Shown here: positions 1-5,855 of the stretch, piece after piece
How positions within the stretch are numbered: position 1 is the stretch's first letter
Layout: every line of letters starts with the position of its first letter
Source: JAFGIN01 sp050301235
Lineage (GTDB): Bacteria > Fibrobacterota > Chitinivibrionia > Chitinivibrionales > Chitinispirillaceae
Length of the DNA stretch: 6,879 nucleotides
Direction: 5' to 3'
Assembly (NCBI GenBank): GCA_050301235.1
Contig: JBNKZD010000019.1
Coordinates: 1-6,879, forward strand
Made by a program: the position numbers and the translations under genes
Notes under the pieces: generated by a model
What the model saw: only the letters and a program-made list of their open reading frames with translations
The model's database searches: none
Told to the model about the DNA's origin: nothing

Positions 1-1
1 T

Positions 2-24
2 GGAGAGAGGGTTGGGGAGAGAGG
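2..24. repeat. Purine-rich imperfect tandem repeat at the left edge
   Basis: The nine bases GGAGAGAGG occur at 2-10 and again at 16-24, separated by GTTGG plus one G, so the unit repeats every 14 bases. G/A-rich tracts of this kind, which read as Gly-Glu-Gly-Trp-Gly-Glu-like peptides in one frame, are familiar as intergenic repeat debris in many bacteria; that comparison is from memory. The rest of 25-109 is AT-rich and shows no clear gene, promoter or terminator. The element is cut by the window edge, so its full extent is unknown. Confidence 0.45.
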
Positions 25-109
25 CGATTGTGTATTCTGTGGTGGCTGAGTTGTTCGTTAAAAATGCTCCTAACACTAACTGAATTTATAATCAATTTTC
101 TTAGACTGT

Positions 110-721
110 ATGCTGACCATTTTAAAAAAACATAAAAAAGTATTGGTGATATCCTGTACAGTGATTGTACTTGTCATTGTGACATTTATCGCAATACGTC
201 AGGCCGGGGTATGGTTGCTGGTTAAAGACCCTATTCCGGACAAGGTTGATGTGCTATTTACGTTCGCAGGGGAACGGCATCGGGTTGATTATACATCGGA
301 ACTGATGATGAAATATCCCAACGCCCATTGGGTATTGAGTGACTTTAAAGATGGCTATTTCAACTACATCAAGAAGAAAAATTTTGATATATCCCGGGTG
401 ACAGTTGTTGATACCTGTATTAGTACTGTCTATGAAGTAAGAACTTTAATAGGGTATCTGGAGGCGCATCGAAGTCGCTATCCTGAAGGTATCACCGTTG
501 GACTGGTTTCCGGTCCCTATCATATGCGCAGAATACAACTGATGGTTAGAAGTCGCAGCAGGTTGAAAAACGTAACGTTCGTATTTCTTCCGGTACCACT
601 TGAATCGTATAATACTTCAGATGAGATGTATAAACGATGGTGGAATTACCGGAATATCTCCTCTGTGGTTTTCTCTGAGTTGCCCAAAATCCTCTATTTT
701 TACCTGTTTGATAACAAGTAA
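110..721 (+). CDS. DUF218 (YdcF/SanA-like) family protein with an N-terminal membrane anchor
   Basis: This is a 203-residue protein. Residues about 10-36 form one hydrophobic segment after a lysine-rich start (KKHKK), so it is probably anchored in the inner membrane with its main domain in the periplasm. The rest fits the DUF218 fold: a first strand VDVLFTFAGERHR near residues 46-58, a second strand WVLSD near 74-78, TCISTVYEVR near 102-111 in place of the usual T-x-E-N-A segment, and the family hallmark SGPYHMRR near 134-141. SanA and ElyC in this family affect envelope integrity and vancomycin or detergent exclusion, but no reaction is established, and the role here is inferred only from the family. 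The length matches the short SanA-type members. ATG 110 is the first possible ATG after an in-frame stop at 89-91. No convincing Shine-Dalgarno sequence precedes it, so the start is uncertain. It stands alone between two spacers. Confidence 0.78.
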   Translation: MLTILKKHKKVLVISCTVIVLVIVTFIAIRQAGVWLLVKDPIPDKVDVLFTFAGERHRVDYTSELMMKYPNAHWVLSDFKDGYFNYIKKKNFDISRVTVVDTCISTVYEVRTLIGYLEAHRSRYPEGITVGLVSGPYHMRRIQLMVRSRSRLKNVTFVFLPVPLESYNTSDEMYKRWWNYRNISSVVFSELPKILYFYLFDNK

Positions 722-743
722 TGTATTAAAATTCATACTGTTA

Positions 744-780
744 TACATTTAATTATTGATTTTCACTATATTTAAATGTA
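744..780. repeat. AT-rich inverted repeat upstream of the HU-like gene
   Basis: TACATTTAA at 744-752 is the exact reverse complement of TTAAATGTA at 772-780, giving 9-bp arms around a 19-base loop. It sits 23 bp after the stop of the DUF218 gene and overlaps the upstream part of the proposed HU promoter. It could be an operator or a weak transcript end for the preceding gene. It lacks the GC-rich stem and T-run of a strong intrinsic terminator. Confidence 0.4.
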
Positions 781-789
781 TTCTATGAT
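760..789 (+). promoter_or_regulatory. Candidate sigma-70-type promoter for the HU-like gene
   Basis: TATGAT at 784-789 matches the -10 consensus at five of six bases. TTTTCA at 760-765 matches the -35 consensus at four of six, with an 18-base spacer. Transcription would begin near 796, leaving a leader of about 55 nt. An alternative -35, TTGATT at 756-761, pairs with TATTCT at 779-784 at 17-base spacing. AT-rich DNA gives such matches by chance, so this is only a candidate. Confidence 0.35.
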
Positions 790-850
790 TTATCGGTTTA
801 AATAACCATGCAGTAACAGTTACCACCACATCATTCTTCGAGGTGATTTC

Positions 851-1195
851 ATGAGTAATACTACAAAAAAGGATCTGGTTGAGAAAATTTCAGATCGGAC
901 CGGATTAACTCAAGTGGATACAAAGATTGTAGTCGAAAGTTTTCTCGAATCTGTCACTCAGGCATTGCAGACAGGGAGTAATATTGAAATCCGTGGCTTC
1001 GGTCGATTCAAGGTCAAACAGAAAAAAGCAAGAACTGCAAGAAATCCACGGACCAATGAATACATTGATGTAGATGCAGGATTTAAACCGGTTTTTGAAG
1101 CATCAAAAGAGCTGCGTAAGCGTATTAATGATGCTCAGGGGTACATCGAATCCGGGCCATTGCCAAATCAGCAGCAGGCTATCGGATCTTTGTAG
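851..1195 (+). CDS. HU/IHF-family histone-like DNA-binding protein
   Basis: This is a nucleoid-associated protein that bends DNA as a dimer. Residues 1-95 cover the whole family domain: the N-terminal helices (KKDLVEKISDRTGL), the signature IEIRGFGRFKVK near 46-56, and the DNA-binding beta arm with RNPRT, whose Pro66 is the family's DNA-intercalating proline, followed by GFKPVFEASKELRKRI. The NIEIRGFGRF form is closer to IHF-beta or to the single 'IHF-like' proteins of non-proteobacteria than to HU-alpha. Residues 96-114 are a short Gln/Gly/Pro-rich tail beyond the core. The family is usually 90-100 residues long, so the tail is extra. AGGTGA at 841-846 is a good ribosome binding site for ATG 851. 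Its last 17 bp overlap the 3' end of the convergent thioredoxin gene. HU versus IHF assignment is not secure, so no symbol is given. Confidence 0.95.
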   Translation: MSNTTKKDLVEKISDRTGLTQVDTKIVVESFLESVTQALQTGSNIEIRGFGRFKVKQKKARTARNPRTNEYIDVDAGFKPVFEASKELRKRINDAQGYIESGPLPNQQQAIGSL

Positions 1196-1988
1196 TATCC
1201 CATAATGCTGTTGCGGCTTTTTTGAGATCTGTGAACCATTGACGGATTTCATCTGGCTGCACCCCGAGGCTGTCGGCAATATTTTTCACAGGTACTCCGC
1301 ATTCAACCCTTACTATTGCATCCCAGCGTACTTTAGGGGAGATCCATTTCTGTGCTACACTCTTACCTGAATCCCGACTCGAGACAGGTGTCATTGCTGC
1401 TGCAGTAGTATCTTTGGCAGATAGTACCGGGTTTGGTTTATTTTGTCTGATTTGTGAGATTAGAGAATCGATTTTTTGAGAAAGAGATTCATTTTCATTA
1501 TAACCTGAAGATGAATAACGGATATTTCCCATCGGGTCGATTACAAAAAGTGCAGGAAGCGACGAAACGCCATACCGTTCAGCGGTTTTACAATAGGGAT
1601 CGAGGAGTACCGGGAGTGTATATTTTCTCTCCGTGACAACCGGACCTACTTTTGATGCTCCCTCTTTATCGATACTTATACAGAAAATTTTGACACTGTC
1701 TGTACTGTGCTTTTGAGCAATAGCGGTCAGTTCCGGAATCTCCTTTTTGCACGGCTCGCAATAGGTTGCCCAGAAACTGAGAATCACAACATGTCGAAAT
1801 GGATTTATATGTAGTTTGTTAAGAGTATCACCACACCAGGTCCGTAAACTTACACGATCACCATCAAAGGTAGGAAGAGAGAACGTTGGGGCAGCAGTAC
1901 CTGCTGGTAAAACGGTGGTTTTTTCGGGTTGTGCTGCCTGAAGATACATTGCGGACAAACAGAGAATAAGTAGCATAACTTTTAACAT
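1179..1988 (-). CDS. TlpA/ResA-like exported thiol-disulfide oxidoreductase with an HTH-like C-terminal tail
   Basis: This is a 269-residue protein. Residues 1-19 look like a signal peptide (hydrophobic MLLILCLSAMYL, probable cleavage after an Ala near 18-19). Residues about 28-180 form an AhpC/TSA-type thioredoxin domain: APTFSLPTFDGDRVSL, then FWATYCEPCKKEIPEL with the redox pair Cys77/Cys80, and the cis-proline loop SSLPALFVID with Pro145. TlpA/ResA proteins usually reduce periplasmic thiols, for instance in cytochrome c maturation; the partner here is unknown. Residues 181-215 are a low-complexity Ser/Thr/Ala linker. Residues about 220-255 (RWDAIVRVECGVP, KNIADSLGVQPDEIRQWF) resemble a three-helix helix-turn-helix domain, which is odd for an exported protein. 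AGGAGA (1997-2002, minus strand) is a strong ribosome binding site. It lies downstream of proC across a 117-bp gap containing a hairpin, so it may share that transcript. Confidence 0.88.
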   Translation of the reverse strand: MLKVMLLILCLSAMYLQAAQPEKTTVLPAGTAAPTFSLPTFDGDRVSLRTWCGDTLNKLHINPFRHVVILSFWATYCEPCKKEIPELTAIAQKHSTDSVKIFCISIDKEGASKVGPVVTERKYTLPVLLDPYCKTAERYGVSSLPALFVIDPMGNIRYSSSGYNENESLSQKIDSLISQIRQNKPNPVLSAKDTTAAAMTPVSSRDSGKSVAQKWISPKVRWDAIVRVECGVPVKNIADSLGVQPDEIRQWFTDLKKAATALWDTTKIR

Positions 1989-2021
1989 TCTGGATATCTC
2001 CTGAAATGTGCGGATTTATGT

Positions 2022-2096
2022 GTTCGAAGGTTCAGTGTTCAAAGTTCAAGGTTCTGAAATCTTTGGACTCTGAACCCTGAACCCTGAACTCCGAAC
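2022..2096. repeat. GTTCA-type repeat cluster forming an intercistronic hairpin
   Basis: The gap between proC and the thioredoxin gene is filled by GTTCA-like units, about every 7-8 bases, on the left (2022-2054) and their complements TGAACCC/GAAC on the right (2072-2096). GTTCAAAGTTCAAGGTTC (2037-2054) pairs with 2072-2089 at 15 of 18 positions. In minus-strand RNA, the direction of the flanking genes, the three exceptions become G-U pairs, so an 18-bp helix with a 17-base loop can form. GTTCG (2022-2026) and CGAAC (2092-2096) can pair outside it. No T-run follows on the minus strand, so it does not look like an intrinsic terminator. It more likely separates or stabilises the proC and thioredoxin messages. 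Confidence 0.75.
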
Positions 2097-2105
2097 GTTT
2101 CTTGC

Positions 2106-2912
2106 TTATTTACCAAGTTCTGCAGATCTTTTTGTAGCCTCGCATACCGCACTGATCACAGCATGTTTGAAACCGTTCTGTTCAAGAACTTTACAGCCCT
2201 GAGCAGTTGTACCGGCAGGCGACATGACTTTCATTTTTAATGCAGCCGGGTGCTCAGTTCCTGATGCGACCATTTTTGCAGCACCAATGACCGTTTGCAC
2301 CGCACAATCTCTGGCAACAGATAAAGGTAATCCGGCAGTAACACCTCCCTCGATAAGCGCTTCAATAAAGAGAAACACATACGCAGGGCCACTTCCCGAC
2401 AACCCGGTTACAGCATCAATGAGCTTTTCGGGTACCTGGACACTTTTACCAATAGAATTAAAAATCGTGCTGACGGTATCTGCATCACTTTGACTGCATC
2501 GGTCATTTAATGAAAACCCACTCATCCCTTCACCAATAAGAGCAGGGGTGTTGGGCATCACACGGCAGATCCTGCTCTCACCCGGCAGATACTCACTTAA
2601 TTTCGACAATGTTACACCGGCTGCTATGGAAATCCAGAGGGGTCTGTTTACAAGTGGAAGCTTCCCCAGTTGTTTTATTGCCGATGCAACATCCGCAGGT
2701 TTAATTGCAATAATGATGACATCCGGCAGAACATCCACGTCCCGGAACCAATCCTCAAAGCGACGAATGACAACCGATTCCGGCAGACCGGATAGTGAAA
2801 GTGGATTGAGATCAAAGGCTGAGAGTGAGCATTCTGACCCGAAAGCATTTGAAATACCTCCGATCAGTGCTTTACCCATATTGCCACAGCCAAGAACTGC
2901 AATTTTTATCAT
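2106..2912 (-). CDS. proC: Pyrroline-5-carboxylate reductase (ProC)
   Basis: This cytoplasmic enzyme catalyses the last step of proline synthesis: NAD(P)H-dependent reduction of 1-pyrroline-5-carboxylate to L-proline. The N-terminal Rossmann domain starts at once with IAVLGCGNMGKALIGG, whose G8-x-G10-x-x-G13 binds the nucleotide. MPNTPALIGEGMSG lies near 119-132. The dimerisation domain carries the family signature from about 168 onward, including LSGSGPAY (171-178), EALIEGGVTAGLP and MSPAGTTAQG (230-239). Most homologues have MSPGGTT, so Ala233 is a small variation. The length of 268 matches the family. The gene begins 2 bp after the rho stop, and a modest GAAGAG site lies inside the end of rho, so the two genes are almost certainly co-transcribed. 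Confidence 0.97.
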   Translation of the reverse strand: MIKIAVLGCGNMGKALIGGISNAFGSECSLSAFDLNPLSLSGLPESVVIRRFEDWFRDVDVLPDVIIIAIKPADVASAIKQLGKLPLVNRPLWISIAAGVTLSKLSEYLPGESRICRVMPNTPALIGEGMSGFSLNDRCSQSDADTVSTIFNSIGKSVQVPEKLIDAVTGLSGSGPAYVFLFIEALIEGGVTAGLPLSVARDCAVQTVIGAAKMVASGTEHPAALKMKVMSPAGTTAQGCKVLEQNGFKHAVISAVCEATKRSAELGK

Positions 2913-2914
2913 AA

Positions 2915-4162
2915 TCAGCTCTTCATTGCTTCAAGAAAATCTCTGTTGCTTCGTGTGCTGCCAATTTTCTCAATAAGGAATTCCATCATTTCGTTAGGAG
3001 ACATTGTAGCGAGGAACTTCCTGAGAACCCACATTCTGTTCAGTTCCTCTTCGGTAAGAAGCAGTTCTTCTTTTCTAGTTCCCGAACGCATGAGGTCAAT
3101 TGCAGGATAGACTCTTCTGTCAGCGATCTTGCGATCGAGGACAAGTTCCATGTTACCTGTACCCTTGAACTCTTCAAAGATAACTTCATCCATTCTGCTT
3201 CCGGTTTCGATAAGAGCAGTTGCGATAATTGTGAGACTTCCACCATTATCGATATTACGTGCCGCACCAAAGAAACGTTTCGGTTTGTAGAGTGCCTGTG
3301 AGTCAACTCCACCGGAGAGAATTCTACCGGAGTGTGGCGCAACAGTATTATGTGCACGGGCAAGACGAGTGATACTATCCAGAAGAATAACGACATCACG
3401 ATTGTGTTCGACAAGACGTTTTGCACGTTCGATAGCCATTTCTGCAACCACAACGTGACGGTCTGCGGGTTCATCAAAGGTGGAACTGATAATTTCCGCT
3501 TTGACAGAACGCTGCATATCGGTAACTTCTTCAGGGCGTTCATCGATAAGCAGAACAATGAGGAACACTTCGGGATGATTGCTTAAAATTGCATTAGCGA
3601 TCGTTTTGAGCAGAACGGTTTTTCCGGTACGTGGAGGTGCAACAATCAAACCACGCTGACCTTTACCGATTGGTGTCAGAAGGTTCATGATTCTGGTTGC
3701 AACATCTTTGTTATTGTACTCGAGATTAAACCGTTCATTGGGGAACAGTGGAGTAAGATCATCGAAGTTAATTTTTTTCTTACACTCTTCAGGATCTTCA
3801 TAGTTGACCATCTCTACCCGCAGAAGTGCAAAGTAACGCTCAGAGTCTTTTGGTGGACGAACCTGGCCACTGACAGCATCACCGGTTTTAAGGAAAAACC
3901 GTTTGATCTGTGATGGAGAAACATAGATGTCATCAGGTCCACTGAGATAGCTGTTCAGGGGCGACCTGAGGAATCCAAATCCGTCGGGCATAATTTCAAG
4001 AACGCCTTCAGCGAACATCTGACCATTCTGGTTAGCTTCGGCCTGCAGAATCTTGAAAATAAGCTCCTGTCGTCGAAGGATACGGTGCTCACCGACATTA
4101 TATGTAGCGGCAAGATCATTCAATTCTGTCATTGATTTGGACTTTAGTTCGGCAACATTCAT
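2915..4162 (-). CDS. rho: Transcription termination factor Rho
   Basis: Rho is a hexameric RNA helicase/translocase that ends transcription at C-rich, untranslated RNA. All regions are present in 415 residues (E. coli Rho has 419). They are the Rho_N helical domain (1-45), the OB-fold primary RNA site with DGFGFLR (60-66) and GPDDIYVSPSQI (75-86), Walker A APPRTGKT (175-182, Lys181 aligning with E. coli Lys181), the catalytic glutamate region DERPEEVTDM (207-216, Glu211), Walker B VVILLD (257-262), the Q-loop stretch SGGVDSQALYKPKRFFGAAR, and the C-terminal EFKGTGNMEL and RSGTRKEELL. The P-loop reads PPRTGKT where E. coli has PPKAGKT, a variant also seen in other phyla as far as I recall. There is no long N-terminal insertion such as occurs in some Bacteroidota and Actinobacteria. 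GAGGTGT (4167-4173, minus strand) serves ATG 4160-4162. A long leader precedes it, and proC follows after 2 bp. Confidence 0.98.
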   Translation of the reverse strand: MNVAELKSKSMTELNDLAATYNVGEHRILRRQELIFKILQAEANQNGQMFAEGVLEIMPDGFGFLRSPLNSYLSGPDDIYVSPSQIKRFFLKTGDAVSGQVRPPKDSERYFALLRVEMVNYEDPEECKKKINFDDLTPLFPNERFNLEYNNKDVATRIMNLLTPIGKGQRGLIVAPPRTGKTVLLKTIANAILSNHPEVFLIVLLIDERPEEVTDMQRSVKAEIISSTFDEPADRHVVVAEMAIERAKRLVEHNRDVVILLDSITRLARAHNTVAPHSGRILSGGVDSQALYKPKRFFGAARNIDNGGSLTIIATALIETGSRMDEVIFEEFKGTGNMELVLDRKIADRRVYPAIDLMRSGTRKEELLLTEEELNRMWVLRKFLATMSPNEMMEFLIEKIGSTRSNRDFLEAMKS

Positions 4163-4473
4163 TCAGACACCTCATTGCACGGTTAGTTTATGTTGCAATT
4201 TTTAGAATCAAAGGGTTACATAACCCGATAAATCACTGCTAAATTGCTTTTTGAAAAGTTATTTACTGTTTATTTTGAAGAGCTAAGCACTGTTTTTTTC
4301 ATGAAGAATTAAAAATGGTTTATACTAAAAAGGAATATCAGCGAAAAGATGCTATTATAAAGAATATTCCAATCGACGATTTTACTTTCAAGCCTGGATT
4401 CTAAAACAAATTTTGAATTGGTGTAGATGCGAGGTCGAAAGGATTGCACTTTAAGTGAACTTCCTGCACTTCA
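4163..4473 (-). promoter_or_regulatory. Long untranslated rho leader with a C-rich stretch and two small hairpins
   Basis: No gene is supported between rho and the rlmI-like gene (4163-4658, 496 bp), and the part next to rho is best read as its leader of about 310 nt. On the minus strand, 4410-4446 is rich in C and poor in G (many TC and CC steps), which is the character of a Rho-loading (rut) site. GGGTTA-CA-TAACCC at 4213-4226 is a perfect 14-base palindrome. ATTGCA (4174-4179) and TGCAAT (4194-4199) can form a hairpin next to the Shine-Dalgarno sequence. GGAATAT (4332-4338) and ATATTCC (4364-4370) could pair across 25 bases. CACTTTAAGTG at 4447-4457 is a short palindrome near the predicted transcript start. 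E. coli rho has a long leader with autogenous control; the same mechanism here is an inference. Confidence 0.4.
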
Positions 4474-4479
4474 GCCTTA

Positions 4480-4508
4480 AATATGCTCTAATATCCGGTT
4501 GAAGTCAA
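4480..4508 (-). promoter_or_regulatory. Probable sigma-70-type promoter of rho
   Basis: On the minus strand TTGACT (4503-4508) matches the -35 consensus at five of six bases. After a 17-base spacer comes CATATT (4480-4485), which matches the -10 consensus at four of six. Directly upstream (4509-4537) is a run of T and A tracts, including seven T and eight A at 4511-4525, in the position of an UP element that would boost the promoter. The predicted start is near 4473. This is the best promoter-like sequence in the gap. Confidence 0.6.
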
Positions 4509-4537
4509 GGTTTTTTTAAAAAAAACAAAAATTTTAT

Positions 4538-4658
4538 TTCTACAACATTGGAATTATGTGCCGTTCGTTGAGCGGAGTCGAAACGAATACGTTTTTGCGT
4601 AAAATGCGCCGTCTCGACTCTGCTCGACGACCAGAAAAGTAATTCTAATGTTGTAGAA
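4538..4658. repeat. 121-bp nested palindrome, MITE-like, at the end of the rlmI-like gene; possible terminator
   Basis: The outer arms TTCTACAACATTGGAATTA (4538-4556) and 4640-4658 are inverted copies matching at 18 of 19 positions. Inner arms at 4565-4585 and 4610-4630 match at 18 of 21. TACG (4588-4591) and CGTA (4598-4601) close an apical hairpin. TTAT stands on both flanks (4534-4537 and 4659-4662), like a target-site duplication, and the right copy contains the complement of the rlmI TAA stop. The inner arm (GAGCGGAGTCGAAACG) resembles GAGTCGAAA-type dispersed repeats familiar from many genomes, from memory. It encodes no protein. In the direction of rlmI transcription the stem is followed by a T-rich stretch (TTTTTGTTTTTTTT, minus strand, about 4518-4531), so it may also end the dapF-rlmI transcript. 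Confidence 0.7.
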
Positions 4659-5855
4659 TTATTCAATAACTCTTAAAACCAGTCCTTTTAGATATTCTCC
4701 TTCAATGTGTGCAATGTTCACAGGATGATCAGCACCTGCTGTGAGGGTATGAAGTAACTGTATCTGACGACCACTGTCTGCCGCTGCGGCGAACACAATC
4801 TGTCTGAACAACCTCATATCAATAGCCTGTGAACAGGAGAATGTGAACAATATACCCTCTTTGTTAAGTTTTTTTACAGCACAGAGATTGATATCTTTGT
4901 AACCACGTGCCGCCCGGTCAACTTCACCGGGGTGCTTCGCGAATTTCGGGGGATCGCAAATGATACAATCATACGTGTTCTTTGTTTCCCTGAGAAAAGT
5001 AAATACATCTGCACATATATAATCCGCTTTTGATTCTCCCGCAATATTTCGTTCAATATTTTTCTTTGCCCATGAGATTGCGTTTTGTGATACATCAACA
5101 ACATCAACATGTGATGCGTCTGCATGGAGTGCATTGACACTGAACCCGCCGCTGTACGAAAAGCAGTCGCACACGGATTTCCCTGCTGCAAACTCCCTGA
5201 GAAGATGACGGTTGTTGCGCTGGTCAAAAAAATATCCGGTTTTCTGGCCACCAGCAATATCAACGGTAAAAAAGAGATCGTTTTCTTTTATTTCTATGAG
5301 TGATGATGCAGTTCCAAAAAGAAGCCCCTCTTTTTCACCAAGCCCTTCCCGTTTCCTCGACTCAGTATCGGACCGTTCGAAAATAAATTCCGGTGTGCAG
5401 CAAGAAATCAGTGTGGAAATAATGGATTCTCTGAACTGCTCGATGCCAAAGGTGAGCAGCTGTACGACAAGCCCGGTGCTCACTTTGTCAACAATAAGTC
5501 CGGGAATAAAATCACCCTCAGAATTGATGAGCCTGCAGGAATCGGTTGCATCGCTGAGGATTTTCTGTCTGCGTCTTACGGCATCAATAATGCGTTGCTG
5601 TAAAACTGATGAAGTAAAAGGGACTTTTGCGTTTGAGAGCATACGTACAGAAATTGCAGAATTCTTATTGTAATACCCATATCCCAGAACTGTCCCTGAA
5701 CCATCCACTACTTTGCACAGGCAACCCGGAGCAGCATTTCCCTCAACCTTTTCTATCGATCCGCTGAATATCCACGGATGTCCCATCCGGACCGGCTTTT
5801 CGCGTCCTTTTTTGATTTGCACTTTTACCAGAGCATTCTGTACAGAGTCGGTCAT
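4659..5855 (-). CDS. rlmI: RlmI-type 23S rRNA (cytosine-5) methyltransferase
   Basis: This is a SAM-dependent class I methyltransferase of the RlmI/YccW family. In E. coli RlmI makes m5C1962 in 23S rRNA. Residues about 9-75 form the N-terminal PUA RNA-binding domain (KKGREKPVRMGHPWIFSGSI, GYGYYN). A middle segment with RLINSEGDFIPGLIVD follows near 108-123. The catalytic domain contains GYFFDQR (207-213), the SAM-binding motif VCDCFSYSGGFSV (228-240), a DVVDVS acidic strand end near 251-256, DPPKFAK (301-307), and FSCSQA with Cys341 in the position of the catalytic cysteine. The length of 398 is close to E. coli RlmI (396). Its ATG overlaps the upstream stop by one base (TAATG), and AAGGA lies 11 bases upstream, so it is probably translationally coupled to the small membrane protein. 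The exact target base is inferred from the family, since paralogous RlmK/RlmI-like enzymes exist. Confidence 0.9.
   Translation of the reverse strand: MTDSVQNALVKVQIKKGREKPVRMGHPWIFSGSIEKVEGNAAPGCLCKVVDGSGTVLGYGYYNKNSAISVRMLSNAKVPFTSSVLQQRIIDAVRRRQKILSDATDSCRLINSEGDFIPGLIVDKVSTGLVVQLLTFGIEQFRESIISTLISCCTPEFIFERSDTESRKREGLGEKEGLLFGTASSLIEIKENDLFFTVDIAGGQKTGYFFDQRNNRHLLREFAAGKSVCDCFSYSGGFSVNALHADASHVDVVDVSQNAISWAKKNIERNIAGESKADYICADVFTFLRETKNTYDCIICDPPKFAKHPGEVDRAARGYKDINLCAVKKLNKEGILFTFSCSQAIDMRLFRQIVFAAAADSGRQIQLLHTLTAGADHPVNIAHIEGEYLKGLVLRVIE

Noticed and set aside
3..83. Open frame at the left edge ending in TGA (81-83), 26 codons, reading like a protein C-terminus (GREAIVYSVVAELFVKN).
   Set aside because: It could be the end of an upstream gene, but it starts inside a G/A-rich repeat, matches no family I recognise and is too short to judge. 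The sequence left of the window would settle it.
3040..3558. A 172-codon minus-strand ORF within rho.
   Set aside because: It is a shadow frame of rho, whose own frame is fully accounted for by conserved motifs.
4270..4302. A 10-codon minus-strand ORF (MKKTVLSSSK) in the rho leader, considered as a leader peptide.
   Set aside because: There is no Shine-Dalgarno sequence before the ATG, and the ORF shows none of the usual features of an attenuator peptide.
4354..4359. ATTATA on the plus strand (TATAAT on the minus strand), considered as a second rho promoter -10.
   Set aside because: No acceptable -35 hexamer lies 16-18 bases upstream and there is no extended -10 TG. The pair at 4480-4508 is better.
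4315..4404. A 29-codon plus-strand ORF (begins MVYTKKEYQRKDAIIKNIP) inside the rho leader.
   Set aside because: The peptide looks protein-like, but there is no ribosome binding site and it lies antisense in the rho leader. It could be a remnant of a decayed gene, and I cannot identify a family.
5212..5673. A 153-codon plus-strand ORF opposite the rlmI-like gene.
   Set aside because: It is antisense to a well-conserved enzyme, shows no recognisable domain, and is a low-complexity Ser-rich reading of the opposite strand.
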